This document shows positions 14,882-23,656 of a DNA stretch of 64,000 nucleotides, piece after piece (positions within the stretch are counted from its first letter, which is position 1; every line of letters begins with the position of its first letter). The notes below the pieces were generated by a model that saw only the letters and a program-made list of their open reading frames with translations, searched no databases and had not been told where the DNA came from. The stretch is from the NCBI RefSeq assembly GCF_014191305.1, contig NZ_JACHWJ010000002.1:434001-498000 (forward strand). The letters are read 5' to 3'. This DNA is from Pseudoclavibacter helvolus. GTDB lineage: Bacteria; Actinomycetota; Actinomycetes; Actinomycetales; Microbacteriaceae. The position numbers and the translations under genes are program-made.

Positions 14882-16780
14882 TCAGCCGAGCAGGGGCCGC
14901 TGAGCGGCCTTCTGCTGCTTGTAGTCCTCGAGCGCGCTCTTTGTGGAGTCGAGCGTGGAGGTCTCGGCGACCGGCACATCCCACCATCCTTCGCCGTCAG
15001 GCGCGTAGATGAGGGGGTTGCTGTTGATGTGGATGAGCGTCGAGGTGTCGGAGGCCTTCGCCTTGGCCATGGCCTCGCGCAGGTCGCCGATCGCGTCGGC
15101 GCTCGGCTCGATCTCGATGGTGTCGATGCCGTAGCTGCGGGCGTTGGCGGCGAGGTCGACGGGCAGGATCTGGTCGCCCTGGAAGTTCGAGCCTGCCTCG
15201 TCGAACGCGCGGTACCAGGTGCCGAAGCGCTCGGAACCGACGGTCTCGGAGAGGTGTCCGATGGAGGCGTAGCCGTGGTTCTGGATGAGCACGACGATGA
15301 TCTTGATGCCCTCGGCCACTGCCGTCACGAGCTCCGTGTGGAGCATGAGGTAGGAGCCGTCGCCGACCATGACGATGACGTCACGGTCCGGTGCGCCACG
15401 GCGAACGCCCATGCCACCGGCGATCTCGTAGCCCATGCAGGAGAAGGCGTACTCGACGTGGTAGCCGAGTGGGTCGCGGACCCGCCACAGCTTGTGGAGG
15501 TCGCCGGGCAGCGAGCCGGCAGCCTGGACGATGACGTCGCGCGGGTCGCTCGACTCCTGGACAGCGCCGATGATCTCCGGCTGGCCCGGCAGGTCGAGGC
15601 CGCTCGGCTCGAAGGCGACATCGACGGCCGCGTCCCACTCGCTCTTCTCGGCCGCGATCTGCCGCGAGTAATCGTCGCTCACGCGGAACCCGGAGAGGGC
15701 ACCGATGAGCTTCACGAGCGTCTCACGAGCGTCCGCTACGACGGGCAGCTGCGAGCCGTGCTTGTAGGCGTCGAAGGCGGCGACGTTGATGTTCACGAAG
15801 CGCGCGCCGTCGTTCTGGAACACAGTGCGGCTGGCCGTCGTGAAGTCGCTGTAGCGCGTGCCGATGCCGATGACGACGTCTGCCTGCGCTGCGAGGCGGT
15901 TGGCCGCTGTTGTGCCGGTCGCGCCGATGCCGCCGAGGTACTGCGGGTGGTCCCAGTCGAGGGATCCTCCGCCTGCCTGGCTTGTACCGACGGGAATGCC
16001 CGTGGCCTCCACGAAGGCGCGCAGCTCGTTCTCGGCACCCGAGTAGATGACGCCGCCGCCGGCGACGATGATCGGGTTCTTGGCGTTCTTGATCGCCTCG
16101 ACGGCGCGCGCGAGCGGGCCCGCTTCGGGGAGGGGGCGGCGGATGTGCCACTCGCGCTCCTCAAGGAAGGCGAGGGGTACGTCGATGAGCTCTGCCTGGA
16201 CGTCCTCGGGCAGCGCGATCGTCACGGCACCGGTCTCAGCCGGGTCGGTGAGGACCCGCATGGCGGCAAGCGCGATCGAGTACAACTGCTCGGGGCGCTG
16301 CACGCGGTCGAAGAAGCGGGAGAGGGGACGGAACGCATCCGTCACCTGGATGCCCGTGTCGTGCGGGAACTCGAGCTGCTGCAGCACGGGGTCGGCGACG
16401 CGCGTCGCGAAGGTATCGCTCGGCAGGAGCAGCGCTGGCAGGCGGTTCGCCGTGGCGAGGGCCGCACCCGTGAGCATGTTGGCTGCGCCCGGTCCGACGG
16501 ACGCGGCGCTCGCGTAGGTCGCGCGGCGGCGGTGCATGCGCGCGTAGCCCACCGACTGGTGCACCATCGCCTGCTCGTTGCGCGCCTGGAAGTACGGCAT
16601 GAGCGTCGGGTCCTCGACGTTGGCCTGCTTGAGCGCCTGGCCGATGCCGGCGACATTGCCGTGGCCGAAGATTCCGAACATGCCGGGGATCGTGCGCTCG
16701 CGCACGTCGCCATCGACGGTGTACTGCTTGCCGAGGAACTCGACGAGGGCCTGGCCGACGGTCATTCGCTTGGTTGACAT
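14882..16780 (-). CDS. iolD: 3D-(3,5/4)-trihydroxycyclohexane-1,2-dione hydrolase IolD
   Basis: This 632-residue ThDP-dependent enzyme carries the acetolactate-synthase fold. The N-terminal Pyr domain has 'GIFGHGNVAGIGQAL' and 'MVHQSVGYARMHRRR' (catalytic Glu side in 'QARNEQAMVH'); a central domain contains 'RFVNINVAAFDAYKHG'. The PP domain has the metal motif 'IVMVGDGSYLMLHTEL' with a following Asn in 'IQNHGYASIG'. It opens the dione ring to 5-deoxy-glucuronate. The start at 16780 (MSTKRMTV) is preferred because AGAAAG lies 9 nt upstream; the ATG at 16789 would abut that sequence. Confidence 0.9.
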   Translation of the reverse strand: MSTKRMTVGQALVEFLGKQYTVDGDVRERTIPGMFGIFGHGNVAGIGQALKQANVEDPTLMPYFQARNEQAMVHQSVGYARMHRRRATYASAASVGPGAANMLTGAALATANRLPALLLPSDTFATRVADPVLQQLEFPHDTGIQVTDAFRPLSRFFDRVQRPEQLYSIALAAMRVLTDPAETGAVTIALPEDVQAELIDVPLAFLEEREWHIRRPLPEAGPLARAVEAIKNAKNPIIVAGGGVIYSGAENELRAFVEATGIPVGTSQAGGGSLDWDHPQYLGGIGATGTTAANRLAAQADVVIGIGTRYSDFTTASRTVFQNDGARFVNINVAAFDAYKHGSQLPVVADARETLVKLIGALSGFRVSDDYSRQIAAEKSEWDAAVDVAFEPSGLDLPGQPEIIGAVQESSDPRDVIVQAAGSLPGDLHKLWRVRDPLGYHVEYAFSCMGYEIAGGMGVRRGAPDRDVIVMVGDGSYLMLHTELVTAVAEGIKIIVVLIQNHGYASIGHLSETVGSERFGTWYRAFDEAGSNFQGDQILPVDLAANARSYGIDTIEIEPSADAIGDLREAMAKAKASDTSTLIHINSNPLIYAPDGEGWWDVPVAETSTLDSTKSALEDYKQQKAAQRPLLG

Positions 16781-16837
16781 CTGCGTCATCTTTCTGCGTT
16801 GGTACTGAGCTGTTGCTGGTGCGCTGGAGGCGCGGCG

Positions 16838-17770
16838 TTACTGCTTGGGGCCGTACGGGAGGCGGGAGTCGAACTCCTGAGAGGTCCACTGCTCGCGCAC
16901 CCAGCCGTGGGCCGGGTCGTCGCTGATGAGCCACTCGCGCGCCTCGTCCGGACCCGCCATGACGTTCAGGTAGTACAGGTCGTAGCCGGGGGCCGCGACG
17001 GCGGGGCCGTGGTAGCCGAACGGGACCAGCGCGATGTCTCCGGTGCGGACGATCTCGTTGATCGAGATCTCGCCGGCAGGCGACGTGTAGGTCGCGAACA
17101 TGCCGAAGGCGTCAGCGCCCTCTGGGACCGTCGCGTTCTTGGTTGGCTCGCTCTCGAAGTAGTAGATCTCCTCGAGGCGGCTCTCGTGGCCCGGGTGGTG
17201 CTCGTCGTGCTTGTGGGGAGGGTACGACGACCAGTTCTCGGCCGGCGTGATGACCTCGCACACGATGAGCTTGGCGGCCTGCAGCGAACCGGGGATGCCG
17301 AAGTTCTGCACCTGACGGCTCGAGCGGCCCGCACCCCGGAGCTCGACCGGCACGTCGCCCTTGCGCAGCACCTGGAAGGGGAAGACCTGCGTCGTCGGTG
17401 CCTCTGCAACGGCGACCCTGCCGCTGCCGGTCACCGTGGCGCTGGTCCCGACGGGCAGGTAGGCCACGTCAGCTGGCCCGTCGAAGACTGAGGGACGGCC
17501 CTCGAGCTCGACGGATGCGGGCGCATCCGCCCCGTCGAGCTCGAGGCGCGCGTTTCCGCGGAGGGGGATGACCATTCGCTCAATGTCGCCTGCTGGCAGC
17601 TCGAGGCGCAGACCATCGGAGAGGTTCGCGACTCGGATGCCGGTGTGTTCCCAGCCGGGGAGCGTCGCATCGACAACGCTCTCCCAGCCGTCTCGCGAGA
17701 GGGCTCCGCGGGCCCTGAACCAGGTGTTCTCTGCTGTGTCCCTGTGGGGAGATGCTGCGTGTGAGGACAT
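16838..17770 (-). CDS. iolB: 5-deoxy-glucuronate isomerase IolB
   Basis: The 310-residue bicupin contains the metal-binding motif 'YPPHKHDEHHPGHESRLEE' (His and Glu ligands) and a second conserved stretch 'ALVPFGYHGPAVAAPGYDL'. It isomerises 5-deoxy-glucuronate to 2-deoxy-5-keto-gluconate. The length is slightly above the family norm of about 270-300, through an N-terminal extension. It lies between iolA and iolD in the same orientation, with a 65-nt spacer to iolA and 57 nt to iolD. Confidence 0.92.
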   Translation of the reverse strand: MSSHAASPHRDTAENTWFRARGALSRDGWESVVDATLPGWEHTGIRVANLSDGLRLELPAGDIERMVIPLRGNARLELDGADAPASVELEGRPSVFDGPADVAYLPVGTSATVTGSGRVAVAEAPTTQVFPFQVLRKGDVPVELRGAGRSSRQVQNFGIPGSLQAAKLIVCEVITPAENWSSYPPHKHDEHHPGHESRLEEIYYFESEPTKNATVPEGADAFGMFATYTSPAGEISINEIVRTGDIALVPFGYHGPAVAAPGYDLYYLNVMAGPDEAREWLISDDPAHGWVREQWTSQEFDSRLPYGPKQ

Positions 17771-17835
17771 TGCTCGTGAGTCTTTCTAGGTGCGAATGGT
17801 CTGGCTAGCCGTGTGGGCTAGTCGTGCTGGGCTGG

Positions 17836-19359
17836 TTATTCGTTTTCGGGGAAGCCGAGGTTGATGCCGCCGTGCTTGGCGGGGTCGAGCCAGCGGCTGG
17901 TGACGGCTTTCTCGCGGGTGTAGAAGTGGAAGCCTTGGAGGCCGTAGGCCTTGCTGTCGCCGAAGGCGGAGTCTTTCCATCCGCCGAAGGAGTAGTAGGC
18001 GACGGGGACGGGGATGGGCACGTTGATGCCGATCATGCCGACCTGGATCTCGTTCTGGAAGCGGCGGGCGGCGCCGCCGTCGTTGGTGAAGATCGCGGTG
18101 CCGTTGCCGAACTGGCCGGTGTTGATGAGCTCAACGCCTTCCTCGAAGCTCTTGACGCGGACGATGCCGAGGACGGGGCCGAAGATCTCTTCCGTGTAGG
18201 CGCGGCTGGTGGTGGGGAGGTTGTCGATGAGGGTCGGTCCGAGCCAGAACCCGCCGTCCGCGCCTTCGGCCTGGATGGTGCGGCCGTCGACGAGGACGTC
18301 GGCGCCGTCGTCTTTCGCGATCTGGATGTAGGAGGCGATCTTGTCGCGGTGTACTTCCGACACGATGGGGCCCATGTCGGGTTCCTTGTGGGTGTCGGTG
18401 GGGGTGCCGTCACCGATGCGGAGCTTCGCGATGCGCTCGGTGACTTTCTCGATGAGCTTGTCGGCGACGGGTTCGATCGCGAGGACCACGCTGATGGCCA
18501 TGCATCGCTCGCCCGCGGACCCGTAGCCGGCGTTGATGGCCTGGTCGGCGACGAGGTCGAGGTCCGCGTCTGGGAGCACGAGCATGTGGTTCTTCGCGCC
18601 GCCGAGCGCCTGGACGCGTTTGCCGTTCTTGGACGCGGTTTCGTAGATGTACTGCGCGATCGGGGTCGAGCCGACGAACGAGATCGCGGCGACGTCGTCG
18701 TGGTTCAGGAGGCCATCGACGGCTTGCTTATCGCCGTGGAGGACGTTGAAGACACCGTCGGGAAGGCCCGCTTCTTTCCAGAGTTCGGCGAGCCAGACCG
18801 CGGCGGACGGGTCCTTCTCGGAGGGCTTGAGGACGACGGTGTTGCCGACGGCGATCGCGATGGGGAAGAACCACATGGGGACCATGGCGGGGAAGTTGAA
18901 GGGGCTGATGATGCCGACCACGCCGAGGGCTTGCTTGATGGAGAACACGTCGACGCCGGTGGAGGCGTTCTCGGTGAAGTCGCCCTTCATGATGTGGGGG
19001 AAGCCGGTCGCGAGTTCCACGACCTCGAGGCCGCGCTGGATCTCGCCAGCGGCGTCGGAGACGACCTTCCCGTGCTCGGACGTGATGATGCGGGCGAGCT
19101 CGAACTTCCGCTCGTTCAGCAACTCACGGAACTTGAAGATGATGTTCTGGCGCTTCGCGATCGACGTGTTCGACCAGCCGGGGAAGGCGGCCTTGGCGGC
19201 GGCAATCGCGGCGTTGATTTCAGCATCGTCGGCGAGAGCGACGTTGCTCGTCGCGGTGCCGAGAGCCGGGTTGAAGACCGGCGAGGTGCGCGCTGGCGTC
19301 GCGGTCGAGAAGGCGCCGTTGATCCAGTGCTGGATCGTGGGCAGGGCGGTGTCAGTCAT
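17836..19359 (-). CDS. iolA: CoA-acylating methylmalonate/malonate-semialdehyde dehydrogenase IolA
   Basis: This 507-residue aldehyde dehydrogenase has 'VVGIISPFNFPAMVPMWFFP' in the cofactor domain, 'ISFVGSTPIAQYI' (NAD binding) and the catalytic cysteine in 'GYGSAGERCMAISV'. 'SFGGWKDSAFGD' near the C-terminus is characteristic of MmsA/IolA. It converts malonate semialdehyde to acetyl-CoA and CO2 at the end of the inositol pathway. AAGGAAC lies 8 nt before the ATG. Confidence 0.92.
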   Translation of the reverse strand: MTDTALPTIQHWINGAFSTATPARTSPVFNPALGTATSNVALADDAEINAAIAAAKAAFPGWSNTSIAKRQNIIFKFRELLNERKFELARIITSEHGKVVSDAAGEIQRGLEVVELATGFPHIMKGDFTENASTGVDVFSIKQALGVVGIISPFNFPAMVPMWFFPIAIAVGNTVVLKPSEKDPSAAVWLAELWKEAGLPDGVFNVLHGDKQAVDGLLNHDDVAAISFVGSTPIAQYIYETASKNGKRVQALGGAKNHMLVLPDADLDLVADQAINAGYGSAGERCMAISVVLAIEPVADKLIEKVTERIAKLRIGDGTPTDTHKEPDMGPIVSEVHRDKIASYIQIAKDDGADVLVDGRTIQAEGADGGFWLGPTLIDNLPTTSRAYTEEIFGPVLGIVRVKSFEEGVELINTGQFGNGTAIFTNDGGAARRFQNEIQVGMIGINVPIPVPVAYYSFGGWKDSAFGDSKAYGLQGFHFYTREKAVTSRWLDPAKHGGINLGFPENE

Positions 19360-19446
19360 GGGTGTTCCTTCGCTGTGTTGCGCCGGTCTGGAGCGGCGCT
19401 GGTGGATGCGGCAGCTGCCGCGACGAGGGGTGTTGGTGGTCCGAGC

Positions 19447-20355
19447 TCAGCTCGTGGTGTGGACGAGGCTTGCGGCCGTGTCCACGGCCGCGGCGACGTC
19501 GCCATCGGCGGGGTAGAGGAGGGTGCGCCCCACGACGAGCCCACGAACGCCCGGGAGGGCGAGGGCGTCAGCCCACTTGGCGTACACCGCCTCTTGGTCG
19601 CCGTTCGGCTCGCCGCCGAGCAGGAGCGTCGGCAGGGTCGTCGCCGCCATGACGCGCTCCATCTCAGGCACGACGGGCAGCTTCATCCAGGTGGATCCGG
19701 AGCTGTTGCCGAGGCCGGAGGTGATCGCGATCGAGTTGATGACGGCGTCGGGCGACAGGTCGTTGACGATCCGTCCCTCCCTCCACTCGCTCATGAACGG
19801 CTCGAGCATGATGGGGAGGGATGCTGCTGCCGCGTCGTCGACCGCACGGGCGTTGGCCTCGAGCGTCGAGACCGTGCCGGCATCCGCAAGGTTCACTCGC
19901 ACGAGCGTCTTGGCGAAGTCGATGCCGTCGCGCACCATCGAGTCGACGTCGTAGCCCGTGAAGCGGTCGTCCATCTCGAAGCTCGCGCCCCTGAGGCCAC
20001 CGCGGTTCATGGAACCGACGATGAGCTTGTCGTCGAGCACGCCCAGCAGGGCGAGGTCGTCGATGATGTCCGGCGTTCCGAGCACACCGTCGACGCCGGG
20101 CCGCGAGAGGGCAAGCGCGAGACGGTCGAGCAGGTCGTAGCGGTCGGCCATCGCCATGGCGTCGTCGCGGACGCCGAGGGCGCCACGCGCAGGGTGGTCG
20201 GCGGCCACGAAGAACAGCCTGCGGTCTTCAGGGAGGAGCGACGCACGGCGCTTGCGGTTCGCGAGCGCTTCCCGCAGTGCCGCGGGGCCATCAGCCCTGG
20301 CGTCACGGAGCTTCTCGAACGCCGCTTCGTCGAGGATCCGGTACTTCTCAGGCAA
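19447..20355 (-). CDS. Cgl0159-family (beta/alpha)8 aldolase, probable IolJ-equivalent
   Basis: This 302-residue protein belongs to the DeoC/LacD/FbaB-type aldolase barrel group as represented by C. glutamicum Cgl0159. Recognisable parts are 'RLFFVAADHPARGALG', 'DKLIVGSMNRGGLRGA', 'ITSGLGNSSGSTWMKLP' (Schiff-base lysine candidate) and 'LPTLLLGGEPNGDQEAVYAK'. No classical iolJ is present, so it is the best candidate to cleave 2-deoxy-5-keto-gluconate-6-phosphate to dihydroxyacetone phosphate and malonate semialdehyde. The start is TTG at 20355 with GGAGAA 7 nt upstream, overlapping the iolC stop by 8 nt. Confidence 0.8.
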   Translation of the reverse strand: MPEKYRILDEAAFEKLRDARADGPAALREALANRKRRASLLPEDRRLFFVAADHPARGALGVRDDAMAMADRYDLLDRLALALSRPGVDGVLGTPDIIDDLALLGVLDDKLIVGSMNRGGLRGASFEMDDRFTGYDVDSMVRDGIDFAKTLVRVNLADAGTVSTLEANARAVDDAAAASLPIMLEPFMSEWREGRIVNDLSPDAVINSIAITSGLGNSSGSTWMKLPVVPEMERVMAATTLPTLLLGGEPNGDQEAVYAKWADALALPGVRGLVVGRTLLYPADGDVAAAVDTAASLVHTTS

Positions 20356-21316
20356 GAGAGTTCTCCTTCAGGATCTCGTCGACCTCCGCCGTCGATGGCA
20401 TTGCGGTCGAGCACTCGAGTCGCGAGGCCACGATGGCGCCGGCGATGTTCGCGAAGCGCAGGATGTGCTCGAGGTCCCACCCTGCGATGAGGCCCTTGCA
20501 GAAGGCTCCGCCGAAGCTATCGCCGGCTCCGAGGCCATTGATGACGTCGACGAAGTGCGTCGGCACTTCGATTGAGCCCTCGCGGGTCTTCGCGAGGACG
20601 CCCCTCGGACCCTGCTTGACAACCGCGATGTCGACGCCTCGCTCGAGGAGCGCATCCGCCGCCCGCTGGGGCTCGGTCTCGCCGACGGCGACCTCGCACT
20701 CCTCCTTGTTGCCGATCGCGATCGTCGACTGCGCGAGGATCGGCTCGATCACGGCCGTCGCGGTGGCGGCGTCGGGCCAGAACATGGCGCGGTAGTCGAG
20801 GTCGAGGATCGTGTGGTCGCGGCGAGCACGCGCAGCGAACGCGGCGTGGTGCGCGGCGCGGCTCGGCTCCTCGGAGAGGCCCGTGACGGTCGCCCAGAAG
20901 ATCTTGGCGTTGCGGATCGCGTCGAGGTCGAGCGTCTCGGCCTCGATGTTGAGGTCCGGAGCCTTCGGCTGTCGGTAGAAGTAGAGGGGGAAGTCATCCG
21001 GCGGGAAGATCTCGCAGAACGTGACCGGGGTTGCGAGCGAGTCGTCGCGCGTCACGAAGTCGCTCTTGACGCCGAGGCGCTCGAGCTCCCGCACGATGTA
21101 GCGGCCGAAGGGGTCGTCGCCGGTGCGGGTGATGACCGCCGAGCTCAGGCCGTGCTTCGCACCGGCGACGGCGACATTCGTCGCGCTGCCGCCGAGGAAC
21201 TTCCCGAAGGTCGAGACGTCCTCGAGCCCGACTCCGGTCTGGAGGGGGTAGATGTCGACACCCACACGGCCAAGCGTGATGAGGTCAAACGCGGAGGTTT
21301 GTGTTGCAGTGGTCAT
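20348..21316 (-). CDS. iolC: 5-dehydro-2-deoxygluconokinase IolC
   Basis: This 322-residue PfkB-family kinase has the N-terminal 'TFGKFLGGSATNVAVAGAK' substrate region (residues 37-55) and the C-terminal PfkB signature 'VINGLGAGDSFGGAFCKGL' with the catalytic Asp. It phosphorylates 2-deoxy-5-keto-gluconate. It is the first gene of the iolC-to-iolH operon; the IolR-type box lies 61 bp upstream of its ATG. The ribosome-binding site (AGAG) is weak. Confidence 0.92.
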   Translation of the reverse strand: MTTATQTSAFDLITLGRVGVDIYPLQTGVGLEDVSTFGKFLGGSATNVAVAGAKHGLSSAVITRTGDDPFGRYIVRELERLGVKSDFVTRDDSLATPVTFCEIFPPDDFPLYFYRQPKAPDLNIEAETLDLDAIRNAKIFWATVTGLSEEPSRAAHHAAFAARARRDHTILDLDYRAMFWPDAATATAVIEPILAQSTIAIGNKEECEVAVGETEPQRAADALLERGVDIAVVKQGPRGVLAKTREGSIEVPTHFVDVINGLGAGDSFGGAFCKGLIAGWDLEHILRFANIAGAIVASRLECSTAMPSTAEVDEILKENSLA

Positions 21317-21376
21317 ACGGCTCTGTACAACTTTCAGTCCGATGGTGAACGAGGACGAGAGTCAGCATACACCTAA

Positions 21377-21386
21377 TGTCCTGACA
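21377..21386. promoter_or_regulatory. IolR-type operator of the main iol operon
   Basis: TGTCCTGACA, an exact fit to KGWCHTRACA, in the context AATGTCCTGACAAA, 61 bp upstream of iolC. It is the only recognisable regulatory site in the 120-bp gap to the next gene. Confidence 0.75.
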
Positions 21387-21436
21387 AAGTAACAAAGTCT
21401 GGAAGGCGAATTCGAGGCCCCAGCAGTAGGGGAGTG

Positions 21437-22540
21437 TCAGGCCTTGAGTTCGGCGATGAGCGAGTCCACGACCGGCACGAGTGCGCCGTCGTGTTGCTCG
21501 GCCACGCGCCGCTGGCGGTCGCTCGATGAGCCGCTCTCGATGATCTCCGCGATCGCGCCGAGCTCCTCCGTGCATCCGAGGTCCTCGGCCACCTGCAGGT
21601 AGTCGCCCTCGATGCGCTCGGCGAGTACCTCAGTGACGGGGCGCTCGTTGCCGGCTGCGTCCTCGATGATGATCGCGTCGAGGCCGTAGCGCGCTGCTCG
21701 CCATTTGTTCTCCCGCACGAACCACGATGGCAGGCGGTCCGTGTCTCGGCCTGCGTCGAGCTGGCGAGAGGCGTGCTCGACGATGACGTGATTGAGCGCG
21801 ACCATGGCGCCGAGCTCGCGCAGGTTCGTCGCGCCGTCCGAGACGCGGATCTCAACCGTGCCCCAGTGCGCGGAAGGGCGCACGTCCCAGCGAAGCTCCT
21901 GGACCTCGTCGACGATGCCCGTGTGCAGGACGTCGTGCGCGACGCGCTCGTAGTCCTCCCAGGTCTCCATCTCTGGGGGCAAGCCGCCCGTCGGGAGCTG
22001 CTGGAAGATCATCGTGCGATGCGAGCTGAAAGTCGTGTCCTCGCCCTGCCAATACGGGCTGGACGTCGAGAGGGCCAGCATGAGCGGGTAATTCGCGAGG
22101 GCCGCCCGCATGATCGCCGGCACCTTGCGGCAGTCCTCTACGCCGATGTGCGTGTGCACGCCCCAGATGGCGAGCTGCCCTCCCCAGCGACCTGAGCGCT
22201 CAGTGACCAGGCGGTAGCGCTCACCGGGCGAGCGCTGCTGCTCCCGCCACTTGGAGAAGGGATGCGTGCCGGAGCCGATCACGCCAGCGCCCGCCGCATC
22301 CGCCGCGGTCAGCAGGGAGTCCCTCAGGCCGCGCAGTTCGTCAACGGCCGACCCAGCCGATCGATGCACGCCCGTCACGAGTTCGACGGTGTTCGTGAGG
22401 AACTCCTTCGTGAACCGCTCGTCGCCGAGGCGCGAGATCAGTTCAGGGCCGATGCCGGTCAGCTCGCGCGACTCAGCGTCGACGATACCGAGCTCCCATT
22501 CGACACCAAGTGTCGAACGCTCTGATGAGGCGAAACGCAT
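21437..22540 (-). CDS. GCS2-type carboxylate-amine ligase (YbdK-like)
   Basis: This 367-residue ATP-grasp-like glutamate-cysteine ligase type 2 family protein starts 'TLGVEWELGIVDAESREL', the conserved Glu-rich substrate/Mg motif. It also has 'GSGTHPFSKW', 'WGVHTHIGVED' and 'LSTSSPYWQGEDTTFSSHR', all family hallmarks. In actinobacteria such proteins have weak or undefined gamma-glutamyl ligase activity (YbdK, EgtA relatives). The start at 22540 is chosen because TACGCT lies 6 nt upstream without a ribosome-binding site, as in a leaderless transcript; the frame upstream is open but dissimilar to the family. Confidence 0.85.
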   Translation of the reverse strand: MRFASSERSTLGVEWELGIVDAESRELTGIGPELISRLGDERFTKEFLTNTVELVTGVHRSAGSAVDELRGLRDSLLTAADAAGAGVIGSGTHPFSKWREQQRSPGERYRLVTERSGRWGGQLAIWGVHTHIGVEDCRKVPAIMRAALANYPLMLALSTSSPYWQGEDTTFSSHRTMIFQQLPTGGLPPEMETWEDYERVAHDVLHTGIVDEVQELRWDVRPSAHWGTVEIRVSDGATNLRELGAMVALNHVIVEHASRQLDAGRDTDRLPSWFVRENKWRAARYGLDAIIIEDAAGNERPVTEVLAERIEGDYLQVAEDLGCTEELGAIAEIIESGSSSDRQRRVAEQHDGALVPVVDSLIAELKA

Positions 22541-22663
22541 GGTGAAAGCGTAGACGTACCAAGGGTCGCGGCGTGTCTGCATTGCGGGCCAATCGGCATC
22601 CGCCGCAATATAGAGAAAGGACTAGGGCGACGGCACGCGCCGCCCCCAGAAGCGGAGGCCCCC

Positions 22664-22861
22664 ATGCGCTACTCGGATTCCCTTGCGGAACTTGCGACGG
22701 CCGGAGCGCAGGACTTCGTTCCGTACGTGATCGGGGCCGTTCTGCTTGTCCTGATCGGCGGCATCGTGCTCTTCTTCGTCCAGCGTCGGCAGCGCGCCGC
22801 GGAGCGAGCAGCGGACCTCGGCGAGCGTTCGGGGTCCGGCCACGATTCTGCGGTTGGCTAA
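22664..22861 (+). CDS. Small single-pass membrane protein
   Basis: A 65-residue protein has one hydrophobic helix (about residues 20-40, 'YVIGAVLLVLIGGIVLFFVQ') followed by a basic cytoplasmic tail 'RRQRAAERAADLGERSG'. GGAGG sits 9 nt before the ATG, and a TATAGA box lies 50 bp upstream. No family was recognised. The good initiation signals argue it is real. Confidence 0.6.
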   Translation: MRYSDSLAELATAGAQDFVPYVIGAVLLVLIGGIVLFFVQRRQRAAERAADLGERSGSGHDSAVG

Positions 22862-23005
22862 CTGGCCAAGTATCTGCCAAACTAGGCAGTTGAGTCTCGC
22901 GGGCTCGACCCTCTAATCCGGCCCGCGGTTCACCATTGAGCTCTGCCGAGTGTGCCCCACGCCCTCCGGCTGTCGTTCGCCGATACACACACCATCAGGA
23001 GACAC

Positions 23006-23422
23006 GTGGCTGTCAAAATTCGTCTGAAGCGCCTTGGAAAGATCCGGGCACCCTACTACCGCATCGTCGTCGCCGACTCGCGCACCAAGCGCGACGGTCG
23101 CGTCATCGAGGAGATCGGCAAGTACCACCCCACCGAGAACCCCTCGTTCATCGAGGTCAACTCGGAGCGTGCACAGTACTGGCTGAGCGTCGGCGCACAG
23201 GCCTCCGAGGCTGTCGTCGTCCTGCTCAAGCTCACGGGCGACTGGGGCAAGTTCAAGGGCGAGGGCTCGACCGAGAACCAGGTCAAGGCACCTGAGGCCA
23301 AGGTCCCCTTCGTCGCAGAGGCTGGCAAGAAGCCCGTCCTGCGCCCCAAGGCTGAGCCGAAGGCAGCTCCGGCCGCCGCAGAGGTCACCGAAGAAGCGGC
23401 GACTGAAGAGGTCGAGGCCTAG
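23006..23422 (+). CDS. rpsP: 30S ribosomal protein S16
   Basis: The 138-residue protein starts '[19 protein letters not shown]' and contains '[19 protein letters not shown]', unmistakable S16. The start is GTG 23006 with AGGAGA 4 nt upstream, although the frame is open further. After about residue 95 it has an Ala/Glu/Lys-rich tail that is common in actinobacterial S16. First gene of rpsP-khpA-rimM. Confidence 0.96.
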   Translation: MAVKIRLKRLGKIRAPYYRIVVADSRTKRDGRVIEEIGKYHPTENPSFIEVNSERAQYWLSVGAQASEAVVVLLKLTGDWGKFKGEGSTENQVKAPEAKVPFVAEAGKKPVLRPKAEPKAAPAAAEVTEEAATEEVEA

Positions 23423-23424
23423 TC

Positions 23425-23655
23425 ATGCTCGCTTCCGCGCTGGAACATCTCGTCAAGGGAATCGTCGATCACCCCGACGATGTCCGCGTGGACCGCAGCA
23501 CTGCTGCACGCGGCGAGGTCCTCGAAGTGCGTGTGCACTCCGAGGACCTCGGCCGTGTCATCGGTCGCTCCGGCCGCACTGCCAAGGCTCTGCGCACCGT
23601 AGTGACCGCACTTGCCGATGGCCGCCGAGTTCGCGTCGACGTAGTTGACGACTGA
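23425..23655 (+). CDS. khpA: KH-domain RNA-binding protein KhpA
   Basis: This 76-residue single KH domain has the GxxG loop in 'LGRVIGRSGRTAKALRTVV'. It starts 2 nt after rpsP. KhpA works with a KhpB (Jag) partner in binding mRNAs and controlling cell elongation and division in Gram-positive bacteria. Its invariable position between rpsP and rimM supports the assignment. Confidence 0.93.
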   Translation: MLASALEHLVKGIVDHPDDVRVDRSTAARGEVLEVRVHSEDLGRVIGRSGRTAKALRTVVTALADGRRVRVDVVDD

Positions 23656-23656
23656 G

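Noticed and set aside
13901-16777. 958-residue plus-strand open frame opposite iolE and iolD
   Set aside because: No domain or signal is recognisable; it is the complement of conserved codons with strong GC3 bias.
17824-20490. 888-residue open frame on the plus strand across iolA and the aldolase gene
   Set aside because: It is antisense to two well-conserved enzymes and consists of Asp/Val/Gly-rich sequence typical of antisense frames at high GC.
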